Shown here: positions 6,979 through 14,146 of the stretch, piece by piece
Layout of the letters: the number at the start of each line of letters is the position of its first letter
Position numbering within the stretch: the stretch's first letter is position 1
DNA from: Flavobacteriales bacterium
GTDB lineage: Bacteria > Bacteroidota > Bacteroidia > Flavobacteriales_D > Crocinitomicaceae
Assembly (NCBI GenBank): GCA_009926905.1
Contig: RFNX01000271.1
Location: forward strand, 1-18,684
Length of the DNA stretch: 18,684 nt
Direction of reading: 5' to 3'
The notes under the pieces: generated by a model
Seen by the model: only the letters and a program-made list of their open reading frames with translations
The model's database searches: none
Told to the model about the DNA's origin: nothing
Made by a program: the position numbers and the translations under genes

Positions 6979-7012
6979 TTGATAATTTAAAGATTCGTTA
7001 ATCTTAGTTTTG
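6979..7012 (+). promoter_or_regulatory. Promoter of the T9SS-cargo/TonB-receptor unit
   Basis: TTG (6979-6981), 23 bases, then TAGTTTTG (7005-7012), an exact TAnnTTTG match, leaving a leader of about 25 bases. A second match, TATTTTTG, lies at 7015-7022 without a suitably spaced TTG. The -33 TTG is one arm of the palindrome TCAACTGTTGA (6972-6982), whose other arm serves queE. Confidence 0.5.
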
Positions 7013-7042
7013 TTTATTTTTGTCCTTAATATATAATTAATC

Positions 7043-7969
7043 ATGAAAAAATTAGCCTTAAATATTTTACTTTTTACAAGCTTTGGTTCTTTTGCCCAAC
7101 AACAAATAGGCAATGCAAACATGGAAGCGTGGGAGAATGTTGGAACAGCAACAGAAGAACCTAACAATTGGAACAGTTTTAAAACGGGTACAGGAGGTTT
7201 AGCTGGATTTGCTTCAAAACAAATTGAAAGATCTACAGCTATTCGATCAGGTGCAACAGGAAGCTATTGTGCACGTATTTTTTCAGTGAGTATTTTGGGA
7301 GCTGTAGCAAATGGAAATGTGACAGTTGGACAAATCAATATGGGAAGTAGTACACCAACAAGTGCAAATAATTACAATTTTTCAAAAATAGCAGATGCTA
7401 ATTTTTCTGAAGCTTTAACAGATCAACCAGATTCTTTGGTTTATTGGGTAAAATATACACCTGTTAACTCAGGAGACCAAGCAAGAGTTCATGCGATTTT
7501 ACACGATAATTATGAATTTAGAGATCCTATTGACGCCAATTCAGTTCCTCATACAGTTGCAAGAGCAGAATTGAATTATGGTTCTACAAATGGTGTATGG
7601 GTACGTAAATCAATTCCTTTTGTTTATGAAGGTCCAGCGACAACTTCATCTTTTATTTTAATAACATTCACATCCAGTAAAACCCCTGGAGGCGGTGCTG
7701 CAAACGATGAGGTCTTAATAGATGATATTGAATTAGTTTATAATGCTGCTGGTGTGAATGAAATCCAAAACAATGTTTTCAAAGCTTATTATTCAGTTGA
7801 AAACGGTCTCCAAATCAAAGGAGATGCAACAGCAAAATATGATGTTGTCTATCTATCTGGAGCTATGGAAAAGTCAGGAAATCAAGCATCTTTAACTGGG
7901 TTGACTTTAAAATCTGGCATGTACTTTGTGAAATCGGCAAATGCTGTCGTTAAAGTTTTAGTACCATAA
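7043..7969 (+). CDS. Exported surface protein, PCMD-like domain, T9SS-type C-terminal tail
   Basis: The 308-residue protein has a signal peptide (MKKLALNILLFTSFGSFAQ). The body, about 20-235, is beta-rich, opening with NANMEAWENVG and ending with NDEVLIDDIELVYN. This matches the jelly-roll pattern of the PCMD (putative carbohydrate metabolism domain) group in Bacteroidota; that match is from memory. The last 65 residues resemble a T9SS sorting domain: short strands, TGLTLKSGMYFVKSANAVVKVLVP at the end with the GxYFVK signature, though the usual PNP motif at the domain start is absent. Export to the cell surface by T9SS is therefore inferred. It sits eight bases before the TonB-dependent receptor gene and probably shares its mRNA, suggesting a surface ligand-binding partner. 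No catalytic residues were recognised. Confidence 0.8.
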   Translation: MKKLALNILLFTSFGSFAQQQIGNANMEAWENVGTATEEPNNWNSFKTGTGGLAGFASKQIERSTAIRSGATGSYCARIFSVSILGAVANGNVTVGQINMGSSTPTSANNYNFSKIADANFSEALTDQPDSLVYWVKYTPVNSGDQARVHAILHDNYEFRDPIDANSVPHTVARAELNYGSTNGVWVRKSIPFVYEGPATTSSFILITFTSSKTPGGGAANDEVLIDDIELVYNAAGVNEIQNNVFKAYYSVENGLQIKGDATAKYDVVYLSGAMEKSGNQASLTGLTLKSGMYFVKSANAVVKVLVP

Positions 7970-7977
7970 ATCTTAGA

Positions 7978-10413
7978 ATGAAATTTTTATTCAGTGTTCT
8001 TGCTCTTTGCTTGACTTTTGTATCTTTTGCTCAAACCGGAAGAGTCAAGGGAATAATTCGCGATGAAAAAGGAGTTGTACTTTCAGGTGCATCAGTCATT
8101 TATCGCAAGGATGTAACCATTGGAGCACTTTCTGATGAACAAGGAAAATACGAATTGGAAGTTCCTTCAGGTAATTGTCGACTGATTTGTCGCTTTACAG
8201 GAATGGTAACGGATACATTGACCGTTCAAATTATTCCCAATCAAACAGTAACGGTTGATATTACACTTGAATTTTTCATTAAAGAAATCAAACAAGTAGA
8301 AATAAAAGTAGGAAAATTCGATAAGCCAATCGAAGAGCAAACGGTTACAATGGTGGTTATCAAGCCGGAATTGATAGAAAATAAAAACACGCGAAGCATT
8401 GAAACAGCCTTGGATCAAACGCCAGGATTGAATATTTTGGACGGCGAGCCTCAAATTCGTGGAGGAAGTGGTTTTACTTTTGGTGTTGGTTCGAAAGTGG
8501 CAATAATTGTTGACGACATGCCCATGTTATCTGGAGATGCAGGCAGGCCAGAATGGGGATTCATTCCAGTGGAGAACATCAGTCAGATTGAAGTAATTAA
8601 AGGAGCAGCATCAGTTTTGTCAGGAAGCTCAGCATTGTCAGGTTCAGTGCATATTCGTACCGCTTACCCGAAAGCAAAACCTTTGACAAAAGTGAATTTA
8701 TATTCAGGGGCATATTCAGCTCCAAATCATCCAAATGCAAAATGGAACAGTATGTATCCAGGAATTCACGGGGGAAATTTCTTGCATTCGCGTATCATTG
8801 GAAATTTAGATTTAGTGATTGGTGGAAACATTAATTTCGATCATGGTTACATCGGTCCTCCCAAAACGGATTCAATTGTTGCCACTGTTTTTCCAGATAC
8901 CATTACCAATTTCACAGAGAAACAATTGATTTCAAAAAGAGGAAGATTGAATTTCAATTTGCGTTATCGATCTAAAAAAATCAAAGGATTGAATTATGGT
9001 GTAAATGGAAACGTCATGTTGATGCACACGAATATGCCTTTAGCTTGGTTAAACGATTCTTCGGGTTTATTCAAAGCATATCCAGGTGCGATTTTCTTGC
9101 AAGATCAATTCATTTTTAATGTCGATCCATTTGTGAATTTCTTTACACAAACCGATGGAAAACATCATTTGAGAACGCGAATTTTGCACGTTGATAATAA
9201 AATGAGTGCCAATCAATCCAATAATGCTACCACTTATTTTGGAGATTATATGTTCCAAAAAAGCTATCCCGATTTAAAAAATTTAGATTTCATTGGCGGA
9301 ATTACAAGTACATTCACGAACTCATTTGCAAACATTTATGTGGGTTCAGGATCTCCAAATAACCAAATGTTAAATGTTTCAGCTTATGCGCAATTAGACA
9401 GTAAATTCAACAAATCTTTAATTGTTTCTGCTGGCGGAAGACTGGAGTATTTTCGATTGAACGACACTATAACGGCTACTAAACCAATTTTTAGAGCGGG
9501 TGCAAGTTTGAAATTGTATCAAGAAACGTATTTGCGCGGTTCTTATGGTCAGGGCTTTCGCTTTCCAACAATTACAGAGCGATTCATAAAAACGGGTGTT
9601 GGAAATTTCGGCGTGTTCCCAAATCCGAATTTGAAACCAGAAAGCAGTTGGAATGCAGAAATAGGCATCAAGCAAGGATTGAAACTCGGAAAAGTTATGG
9701 GTTATTTGGATATTGCAGGTTTTTGGCAAGAATATCAAAATACTATAGAATACATGTTTGGAATTTGGCACGAATTAACTGACGTGCAGGCATTAAGTTC
9801 AAGTGCTGGTTTTATGTTTTTGAACACAGGACAGTCAAGAGTAACAGGTTTAGATGCATCTTTTACTGGTGCAGCAACGATTAGCAAGAAAACAGCAATG
9901 ACATTTATGATTGGCTACAATTACATTGTTCCAAAAACATTGACTCCTGATTATGTTTACGCAACTGATTCTTTAAATAGAGTTTTTAGTTATAATTCTA
10001 CTTCATTGGACCCATCTAAAGGAATTTTGAAATATCGATTTTTACACAATGTTAAAGCGGATGTTGAAATTGTTTTTGCAAAGAAATTGGCAGTTGGTAT
10101 AAGTGCTAAATATTTCTCGAGAATGATAAATATGGATGCGATTATTAAAGATTTTGAAGAATTAACGACCCAACAAGAGATTTTGCAAGATTTACGATAC
10201 ATGGATTTTTTCAATTCACATCGTTTTGGAAATTGGATTTTTGATGCACGAGTTTCCTATAACGTAACGGATATTCATAAGTTCGCTCTAATTGGAAGTA
10301 ATATTCTGAATCGTACATATTCACTTCGTCCTTTGAAAATTGAAGCACCAAGAACAATCATGGTTCAATACACTTTCCGTTTGGAAGGAAAAGAGAAGAA
10401 AAAAGAAGGATAG
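7978..10413 (+). CDS. TonB-dependent outer-membrane receptor
   Basis: The 811-residue receptor should import a ligand across the outer membrane using TonB energy. It has a signal peptide (MKFLFSVLALCLTFVSFA, cut before Gln19). A carboxypeptidase-regulatory-like beta domain at 21-100 begins GRVKGIIRDEKGVVLSGASV. The plug at about 115-230 includes QIRGGSGFTFG, VAIIVDDMPM and IEVIKGAASVLSGSSALSGS. The beta-barrel contains FRAGASLKLYQETYLRGSYG and YGQGFRFPTITERF, typical of receptors of siderophore or vitamin type rather than SusC. It lacks an adjacent SusD. After the last barrel strand (IMVQYTFRL) comes a charged tail, EGKEKKKEG, where most barrels end at the aromatic residue. The ligand is unknown. 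A strong terminator follows. Confidence 0.93.
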   Translation: MKFLFSVLALCLTFVSFAQTGRVKGIIRDEKGVVLSGASVIYRKDVTIGALSDEQGKYELEVPSGNCRLICRFTGMVTDTLTVQIIPNQTVTVDITLEFFIKEIKQVEIKVGKFDKPIEEQTVTMVVIKPELIENKNTRSIETALDQTPGLNILDGEPQIRGGSGFTFGVGSKVAIIVDDMPMLSGDAGRPEWGFIPVENISQIEVIKGAASVLSGSSALSGSVHIRTAYPKAKPLTKVNLYSGAYSAPNHPNAKWNSMYPGIHGGNFLHSRIIGNLDLVIGGNINFDHGYIGPPKTDSIVATVFPDTITNFTEKQLISKRGRLNFNLRYRSKKIKGLNYGVNGNVMLMHTNMPLAWLNDSSGLFKAYPGAIFLQDQFIFNVDPFVNFFTQTDGKHHLRTRILHVDNKMSANQSNNATTYFGDYMFQKSYPDLKNLDFIGGITSTFTNSFANIYVGSGSPNNQMLNVSAYAQLDSKFNKSLIVSAGGRLEYFRLNDTITATKPIFRAGASLKLYQETYLRGSYGQGFRFPTITERFIKTGVGNFGVFPNPNLKPESSWNAEIGIKQGLKLGKVMGYLDIAGFWQEYQNTIEYMFGIWHELTDVQALSSSAGFMFLNTGQSRVTGLDASFTGAATISKKTAMTFMIGYNYIVPKTLTPDYVYATDSLNRVFSYNSTSLDPSKGILKYRFLHNVKADVEIVFAKKLAVGISAKYFSRMINMDAIIKDFEELTTQQEILQDLRYMDFFNSHRFGNWIFDARVSYNVTDIHKFALIGSNILNRTYSLRPLKIEAPRTIMVQYTFRLEGKEKKKEG

Positions 10414-10530
10414 ATTTTTAGTTGGAGTGAGTATTTTAAAGTACAATTTCCAAATGTCAATTTAGCCTATTAGATTTATTAAATAATTGCAATCTATTTC
10501 TTAAAATTCATAAAAAAACTATGCGCAAAA

Positions 10531-10563
10531 AAAGCCTTCCAATTGGAAGGCTTTCGTTTTTTT
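10531..10563. terminator. Bidirectional intrinsic terminator
   Basis: A perfect 24-base palindrome (half-site AAAGCCTTCCAA, 10531-10542) forms a 10-bp stem with an AATT loop. Seven T follow on the plus strand after CG, and on the minus strand the A run at 10527-10533 gives a T tail. It separates the convergent TonB-receptor and DUF805 genes and can serve both. The rest of 10414-10572 shows nothing else. Confidence 0.9.
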
Positions 10564-10572
10564 AAAAGCTTT

Positions 10573-11073
10573 TTAATTATCTAAAAGATCTTTATGAATC
10601 ATTCGACTTCTTTCTTCGTCTTTTGGATTAGGGCCGTAATCATTAGAACCCTCATCACTTTTTGTTAGGAGAAGAACTAGTAAAACTATTGCAAAAACAA
10701 TAATTGTTAGGTACCCCATAAATAAAAGAGCGAATCCAATTTTACCTAAGAAAGGACTTATTAAGAATAACAAAAAAGGTGAAAATGGTAATAATAAAAA
10801 CCATCCACTTCTATTCGTGTCGTGCAATCTTCTAACTCCAACCGCAAGTGAAGGTATAAATACCAGCAATGAATAAATTGATCCAATAATACCATTATTT
10901 CTAAAAACAGTTCCTCCTAAAAAAGATATATTATCTAACCCAAGAACAATGTCAATAATCGATAATATGATGCTTATAAGTAAATTGAATAGAAAAAACA
11001 TCCAATATTCTTTACGTCTAGAGCGACCACTAAAGTCAGCATAAGATTTGAGAACTTGGAGGTACCATTTCAT
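10573..11073 (-). CDS. DUF805 family membrane protein
   Basis: This 166-residue inner-membrane protein has about four membrane segments (roughly 25-45, 65-80, 92-110 and 115-137). DUF805 hallmarks are clear: GRSRRKEYWMFFLFN at residues 16-30, PSLAVGVRRLHDTNRSGWFLL around 74-94 and YGPNPK near the C-terminus. The family is widespread and has no established biochemical role. The gene follows the DUF4389 gene by 19 bases and probably shares its transcript. Its last residues, KDLLDN, match the SDLLDN end of that neighbour although the proteins are otherwise unrelated, and the final 12 bases of both genes are identical. The function of the tail is unknown. Confidence 0.9.
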   Translation of the reverse strand: MKWYLQVLKSYADFSGRSRRKEYWMFFLFNLLISIILSIIDIVLGLDNISFLGGTVFRNNGIIGSIYSLLVFIPSLAVGVRRLHDTNRSGWFLLLPFSPFLLFLISPFLGKIGFALLFMGYLTIIVFAIVLLVLLLTKSDEGSNDYGPNPKDEERSRMIHKDLLDN

Positions 11074-11092
11074 AAAAAAGCTTTTCTAAATC

Positions 11093-11725
11093 TTAATTAT
11101 CTAATAAATCAGATGAATTGTTTCCATCAAAATCTGCTTCGTTTCCAGACAAAGAGAATGATGGATAAACATCAGTCATATAACCCATATAAATAGAAAT
11201 TCTATATTGCCAACGCATTACTCCAACCATATAGTTGTGCATCCCTAATGGAAATTTTCCAGTAATTAATACTGCCCAAAAAGCGATTAAACGTACAAAC
11301 ATCGCTCCGATTGTAATAAAAATCAGACAGATCATATGAGGAAGCACAACATACAATCCACCAAACATTAATCTTAACAATACTGTTAGTCTATTTGATT
11401 TTTCGGGTCTTTCAAGTTCAATCATTGTGTTGTTGTCTGTTCCAGAAAGTCCAAAAGCTGGATAACCATCACATAAGTTTTGCAATCTCGCACTAACTCT
11501 TAATCCCCAACGTTGAAGATTTAATTGGTAATTAAACATTCCTTGTGGGAATTTTCCTGTTATTAAAATTGCCCAAAAAGTAATTAAATTTAAAATGCTA
11601 GACCATAACATTAAAAATAATAACAATAATGCATGTGGTAATGCAATGTACAAACCTCCAAATAAGGTTCTTAATAATAATTCTCCGCGAGAATATGATT
11701 CTTGGTGTCTTACTCCGTACTTCAT
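11093..11725 (-). CDS. DUF4389 membrane protein with internal duplication
   Basis: The 210-residue membrane protein consists of two similar halves. The first covers about 15-95 (FGGLYIALPHALLLLF, FWAILITGKFPQGMFNYQL, DGYPAFGLSG) and the second about 118-195 (FGGLYVVLPHMICLIF, FWAVLITGKFPLGMHNYMV, DVYPSFSLSG). Each half has two membrane segments flanking the ITGKFPxGMxNY loop. This is the DUF4389 pattern, a family without a known biochemical role. Similarity between halves is also visible at DNA level, for instance around 11260-11295 and 11555-11590. The protein ends in an acidic, Asn-rich tail finishing SDLLDN. It is the first gene of a two-gene unit with DUF805, with a plausible promoter upstream. 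Confidence 0.85.
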   Translation of the reverse strand: MKYGVRHQESYSRGELLLRTLFGGLYIALPHALLLLFLMLWSSILNLITFWAILITGKFPQGMFNYQLNLQRWGLRVSARLQNLCDGYPAFGLSGTDNNTMIELERPEKSNRLTVLLRLMFGGLYVVLPHMICLIFITIGAMFVRLIAFWAVLITGKFPLGMHNYMVGVMRWQYRISIYMGYMTDVYPSFSLSGNEADFDGNNSSDLLDN

Positions 11726-11748
11726 AAATAGTTGTTTAAGTTAAGCCG

Positions 11749-11779
11749 CGAAAATAGTAAATTATTTATAAATCAACAA
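11749..11779 (-). promoter_or_regulatory. Possible promoter of the DUF4389-DUF805 unit
   Basis: On the minus strand two overlapping TTG options (11779-11777 and 11776-11774) lie 20 or 17 bases before TATTTTCG (11756-11749), a seven-of-eight match to TAnnTTTG, leaving a leader of about 23 bases before the ATG. Confidence 0.35.
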
Positions 11780-11830
11780 CTTAAACTTTTTTATGGATAA
11801 CTTTACAACTCTAAATGGTAGGTTATCAGC

Positions 11831-12463
11831 TTATTGGCGTGCTAATTTTCCTTCTTTCCAATCTTTAATCAACTTTGCCCAAGAATATGGATTCAATAAA
11901 TTATTTACAGGAAGTTGACCATTTGTGTAGAGTTTCGTATAACGTTGATTCGTAGCATAACCATAAGCTAAAGAGGCATCATTGTCTAAACGTGCAGCAA
12001 CAAATGCTAAAGATTCTCCAGAAAGTTCTTTTTGGGCACGTCTAACTGCATCGTCGTACGGTTTCATATTCACAAAATAATTTGCGAATTCTTCTCTCGA
12101 AGGCCAAGGGTAAACTGTAACCTCTGGAATGTTAACGGTGTCACGTTGCAACATGTGAATAATACTATAACGATTATCTTTTAACGTATCAGGAACTATA
12201 TATGTTGAAGTCTGATAACCAAAGTAAGAAAAATAAATAGTATCTCCAGGAAATGAAACGGTTGAGAAAAAACCATAATAATCAGCTATTACGCCTTTTC
12301 GAATCGATTTGTCATAAACAGTAATGTAAGGCATCGGTACCAAATCTTCTTCAGAAACAACAACGCCTGATAACTGAATGATTTTACTAGTATCAATGAT
12401 TGTTCTTTGAGCAAACGTTCTAAACGAAGCAAAAATTAAAAGGGAAAATATGATTATTCGCAT
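11831..12463 (-). CDS. Exported protein with carboxypeptidase-regulatory-like domain
   Basis: The 210-residue product starts with a signal peptide (MRIIIFSLLIFASFRTFAQ, likely cut before Gln19). Residues 28-105 form a carboxypeptidase-regulatory-like beta sandwich: IQLSGVVVSEEDLVPMPYIT, then KGVIADYYGFFSTVSFPGDTIYFSYFGYQ. This is the same domain type as the N-terminus of the TonB receptor, but here it is followed by about 100 residues of polar, helix-prone sequence (EEFANYFVNMKPYDDAVRRA) and no barrel. The mature protein is probably periplasmic or surface-linked; no lipobox or T9SS tail is seen. Proteins of this layout are common but uncharacterised in Flavobacteriales. It is divergent from guaB and 105 bases upstream of the DUF4389 gene, without a terminator between them, so partial read-through is possible. 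Confidence 0.85.
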   Translation of the reverse strand: MRIIIFSLLIFASFRTFAQRTIIDTSKIIQLSGVVVSEEDLVPMPYITVYDKSIRKGVIADYYGFFSTVSFPGDTIYFSYFGYQTSTYIVPDTLKDNRYSIIHMLQRDTVNIPEVTVYPWPSREEFANYFVNMKPYDDAVRRAQKELSGESLAFVAARLDNDASLAYGYATNQRYTKLYTNGQLPVNNLLNPYSWAKLIKDWKEGKLARQ

Positions 12464-12573
12464 ATTAAAAAATAATAAACAAGTTTAGTGAAAAATGATT
12501 TAGTTTTTATTGTTTTGACCAATATTAACATTTAACGTGCCAAATCGAGCGTTTTCTGCAATTGATTTTTTCT

Positions 12574-12581
12574 TACATTTG
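12574..12581 (+). promoter_or_regulatory. -7 promoter box TACATTTG for guaB
   Basis: An exact TAnnTTTG match lies 28 bases before the guaB ATG, a normal distance. At the -33 position there is only TTTTC (12552-12556), so that element is weak. No purine-riboswitch fold was seen between box and ATG, and the leader is too short for one. Confidence 0.55.
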
Positions 12582-12609
12582 CAAGAATTTATATAAAAAA
12601 TAAGTTCAG

Positions 12610-14082
12610 ATGCCTCAAACAAATCTCCAGCAAATTTCAGAAGGATTGACGTACGACGATGTACTTTTAGTTCCTGCTTATTCGGAAGTTTTACCGCGTG
12701 ATGTACAATTGAAAAGTTATTTTACTAAAAATATTTTGGTGAATACTCCAATCATTTCAGCGGCAATGGACACTGTTACTGAAGCTAATTTGGCGATTGC
12801 AATTGCTCAACAAGGTGGAATTGGGGTAATTCATAAAAACATGACAATCGAGCAACAAGCCATTCAAGTGCGAAAAGTGAAGCGCTCCGAAAGTGGAATG
12901 ATCATCGATCCAATTACATTGGGTGAAACTGCAAATGTTGGTGATGCTTTAAAACTAATGCGAGAAAATAGCATTGGTGGAATACCAATCGTTGATGATA
13001 ACAATATTTTAAAAGGAATTTTAACCAATCGCGATTTACGGTTTGAAAAAAATTATGACCGACCAATTAAAGAAGTAATGACTTCTGAGAACGTTATTGT
13101 AACTGGTGATGGAACCGATTTATCAACTGCAGAAGGTATTCTTCAAGAAAATAAAATTGAAAAGTTACCGGTCGTTGATAAAAACAATCGTTTGATTGGA
13201 TTAATTACTTACCGTGACATTATTAAAGTAAAACAACATCCATATTCTTGTAAAGATAAATTAGGAAGATTGCGCGTTGCAGCAGCTGTAGGGGTAACTT
13301 TTGATACTTTAGACAGAGTGAAAGCGCTTGTTGCTGCTGGTGTGGACGCAGTTGTGATTGATACAGCACATGGGCATTCGAAAGGAGTCGTTGATAAGCT
13401 AAAGGAAGTAAAAGCAAAATTTCCAAAATTGGAGGTAGTTGTTGGAAACATAGCAACTGCCGAAGCTGCTAAGTACCTTGCAGATGCTGGTGCTGATGCA
13501 GTAAAAGTTGGGATTGGTCCAGGTTCTATTTGTACAACTCGCGTAATTGCAGGTGTAGGTGTACCACAATTGACTGCCATTCAAGATGTAGCAAGAGCCT
13601 TAGAAGGTACAGGCGTCCCAGTAATCGCCGATGGCGGAATTCGCTATACAGGTGATATAGTAAAAGCAATTGCAGCTGGAGCCGATACAGTAATGTTAGG
13701 TTCAATGTTTGCTGGAGTGGAAGAATCACCTGGTGAAACAATCATTTACGAAGGAAGAAAATTTAAATCATATCGCGGAATGGGTTCATTGGAAGCCATG
13801 CAAAAGGGTTCAAAAGACCGTTATTTCCAAGACGCAGAGGACGATGTAAAAAAATTGGTTCCTGAAGGAATCGCAGGTCGTGTTCCTTTCAAAGGAAATT
13901 TGGTCGAAGTAATGTACCAAATTATTGGTGGTTTACGTGCTGGAATGGGTTATTGCGGTGCAGCTAACATTTCTAACTTAAAAGGAGCTAAATTTGTACG
14001 AATTACATCTGCAGGAATGAAAGAATCACATCCCCACGATGTTACAATAACACGAGAAGCACCAAATTACAGTATCAAATAA
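12610..14082 (+). CDS. guaB: Inosine-5'-monophosphate dehydrogenase
   Basis: GuaB oxidises IMP to XMP with NAD, the committed step of guanine nucleotide synthesis, in the cytosol as a tetramer. The 490-residue product is full length. The N-terminal part reads LTYDDVLLVPAYSEVLPRDV. Two CBS domains are inserted at about 100-205 (GGIPIVDDNNILKGILTNRD and KLPVVDKNNRLIGLITYRD) and are the likely nucleotide-sensing module. The catalytic loop GIGPGSICTTR (301-311) holds the nucleophile Cys308. DGGIRYTGDIVKAIAAGAD binds the IMP phosphate, and the SYRGMGS segment is present. It starts the long plus-strand run; the next gene lies 64 bases downstream with no terminator between, so co-transcription with the parvulin genes is plausible. 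Nothing is unusual in length or active site. Confidence 0.98.
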   Translation: MPQTNLQQISEGLTYDDVLLVPAYSEVLPRDVQLKSYFTKNILVNTPIISAAMDTVTEANLAIAIAQQGGIGVIHKNMTIEQQAIQVRKVKRSESGMIIDPITLGETANVGDALKLMRENSIGGIPIVDDNNILKGILTNRDLRFEKNYDRPIKEVMTSENVIVTGDGTDLSTAEGILQENKIEKLPVVDKNNRLIGLITYRDIIKVKQHPYSCKDKLGRLRVAAAVGVTFDTLDRVKALVAAGVDAVVIDTAHGHSKGVVDKLKEVKAKFPKLEVVVGNIATAEAAKYLADAGADAVKVGIGPGSICTTRVIAGVGVPQLTAIQDVARALEGTGVPVIADGGIRYTGDIVKAIAAGADTVMLGSMFAGVEESPGETIIYEGRKFKSYRGMGSLEAMQKGSKDRYFQDAEDDVKKLVPEGIAGRVPFKGNLVEVMYQIIGGLRAGMGYCGAANISNLKGAKFVRITSAGMKESHPHDVTITREAPNYSIK

Positions 14083-14146
14083 ATGTTAAAAATACAAAGT
14101 GAATTTACCAAAGAATTTATCTTTAAATCGTTCAATTAAATAATTT

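Noticed and set aside
13209..13741. Several long minus-strand open frames opposite guaB.
   Set aside because: They are composition shadows of the strongly conserved guaB frame and contain no recognisable domain or start context.
14083..14139. An 18-codon ORF starting immediately after the guaB stop and nearly filling the gap to the first parvulin gene.
   Set aside because: Too short to judge and lacks a signal or motif; an open frame of this size is common by chance. It would merit attention only if conserved in relatives.
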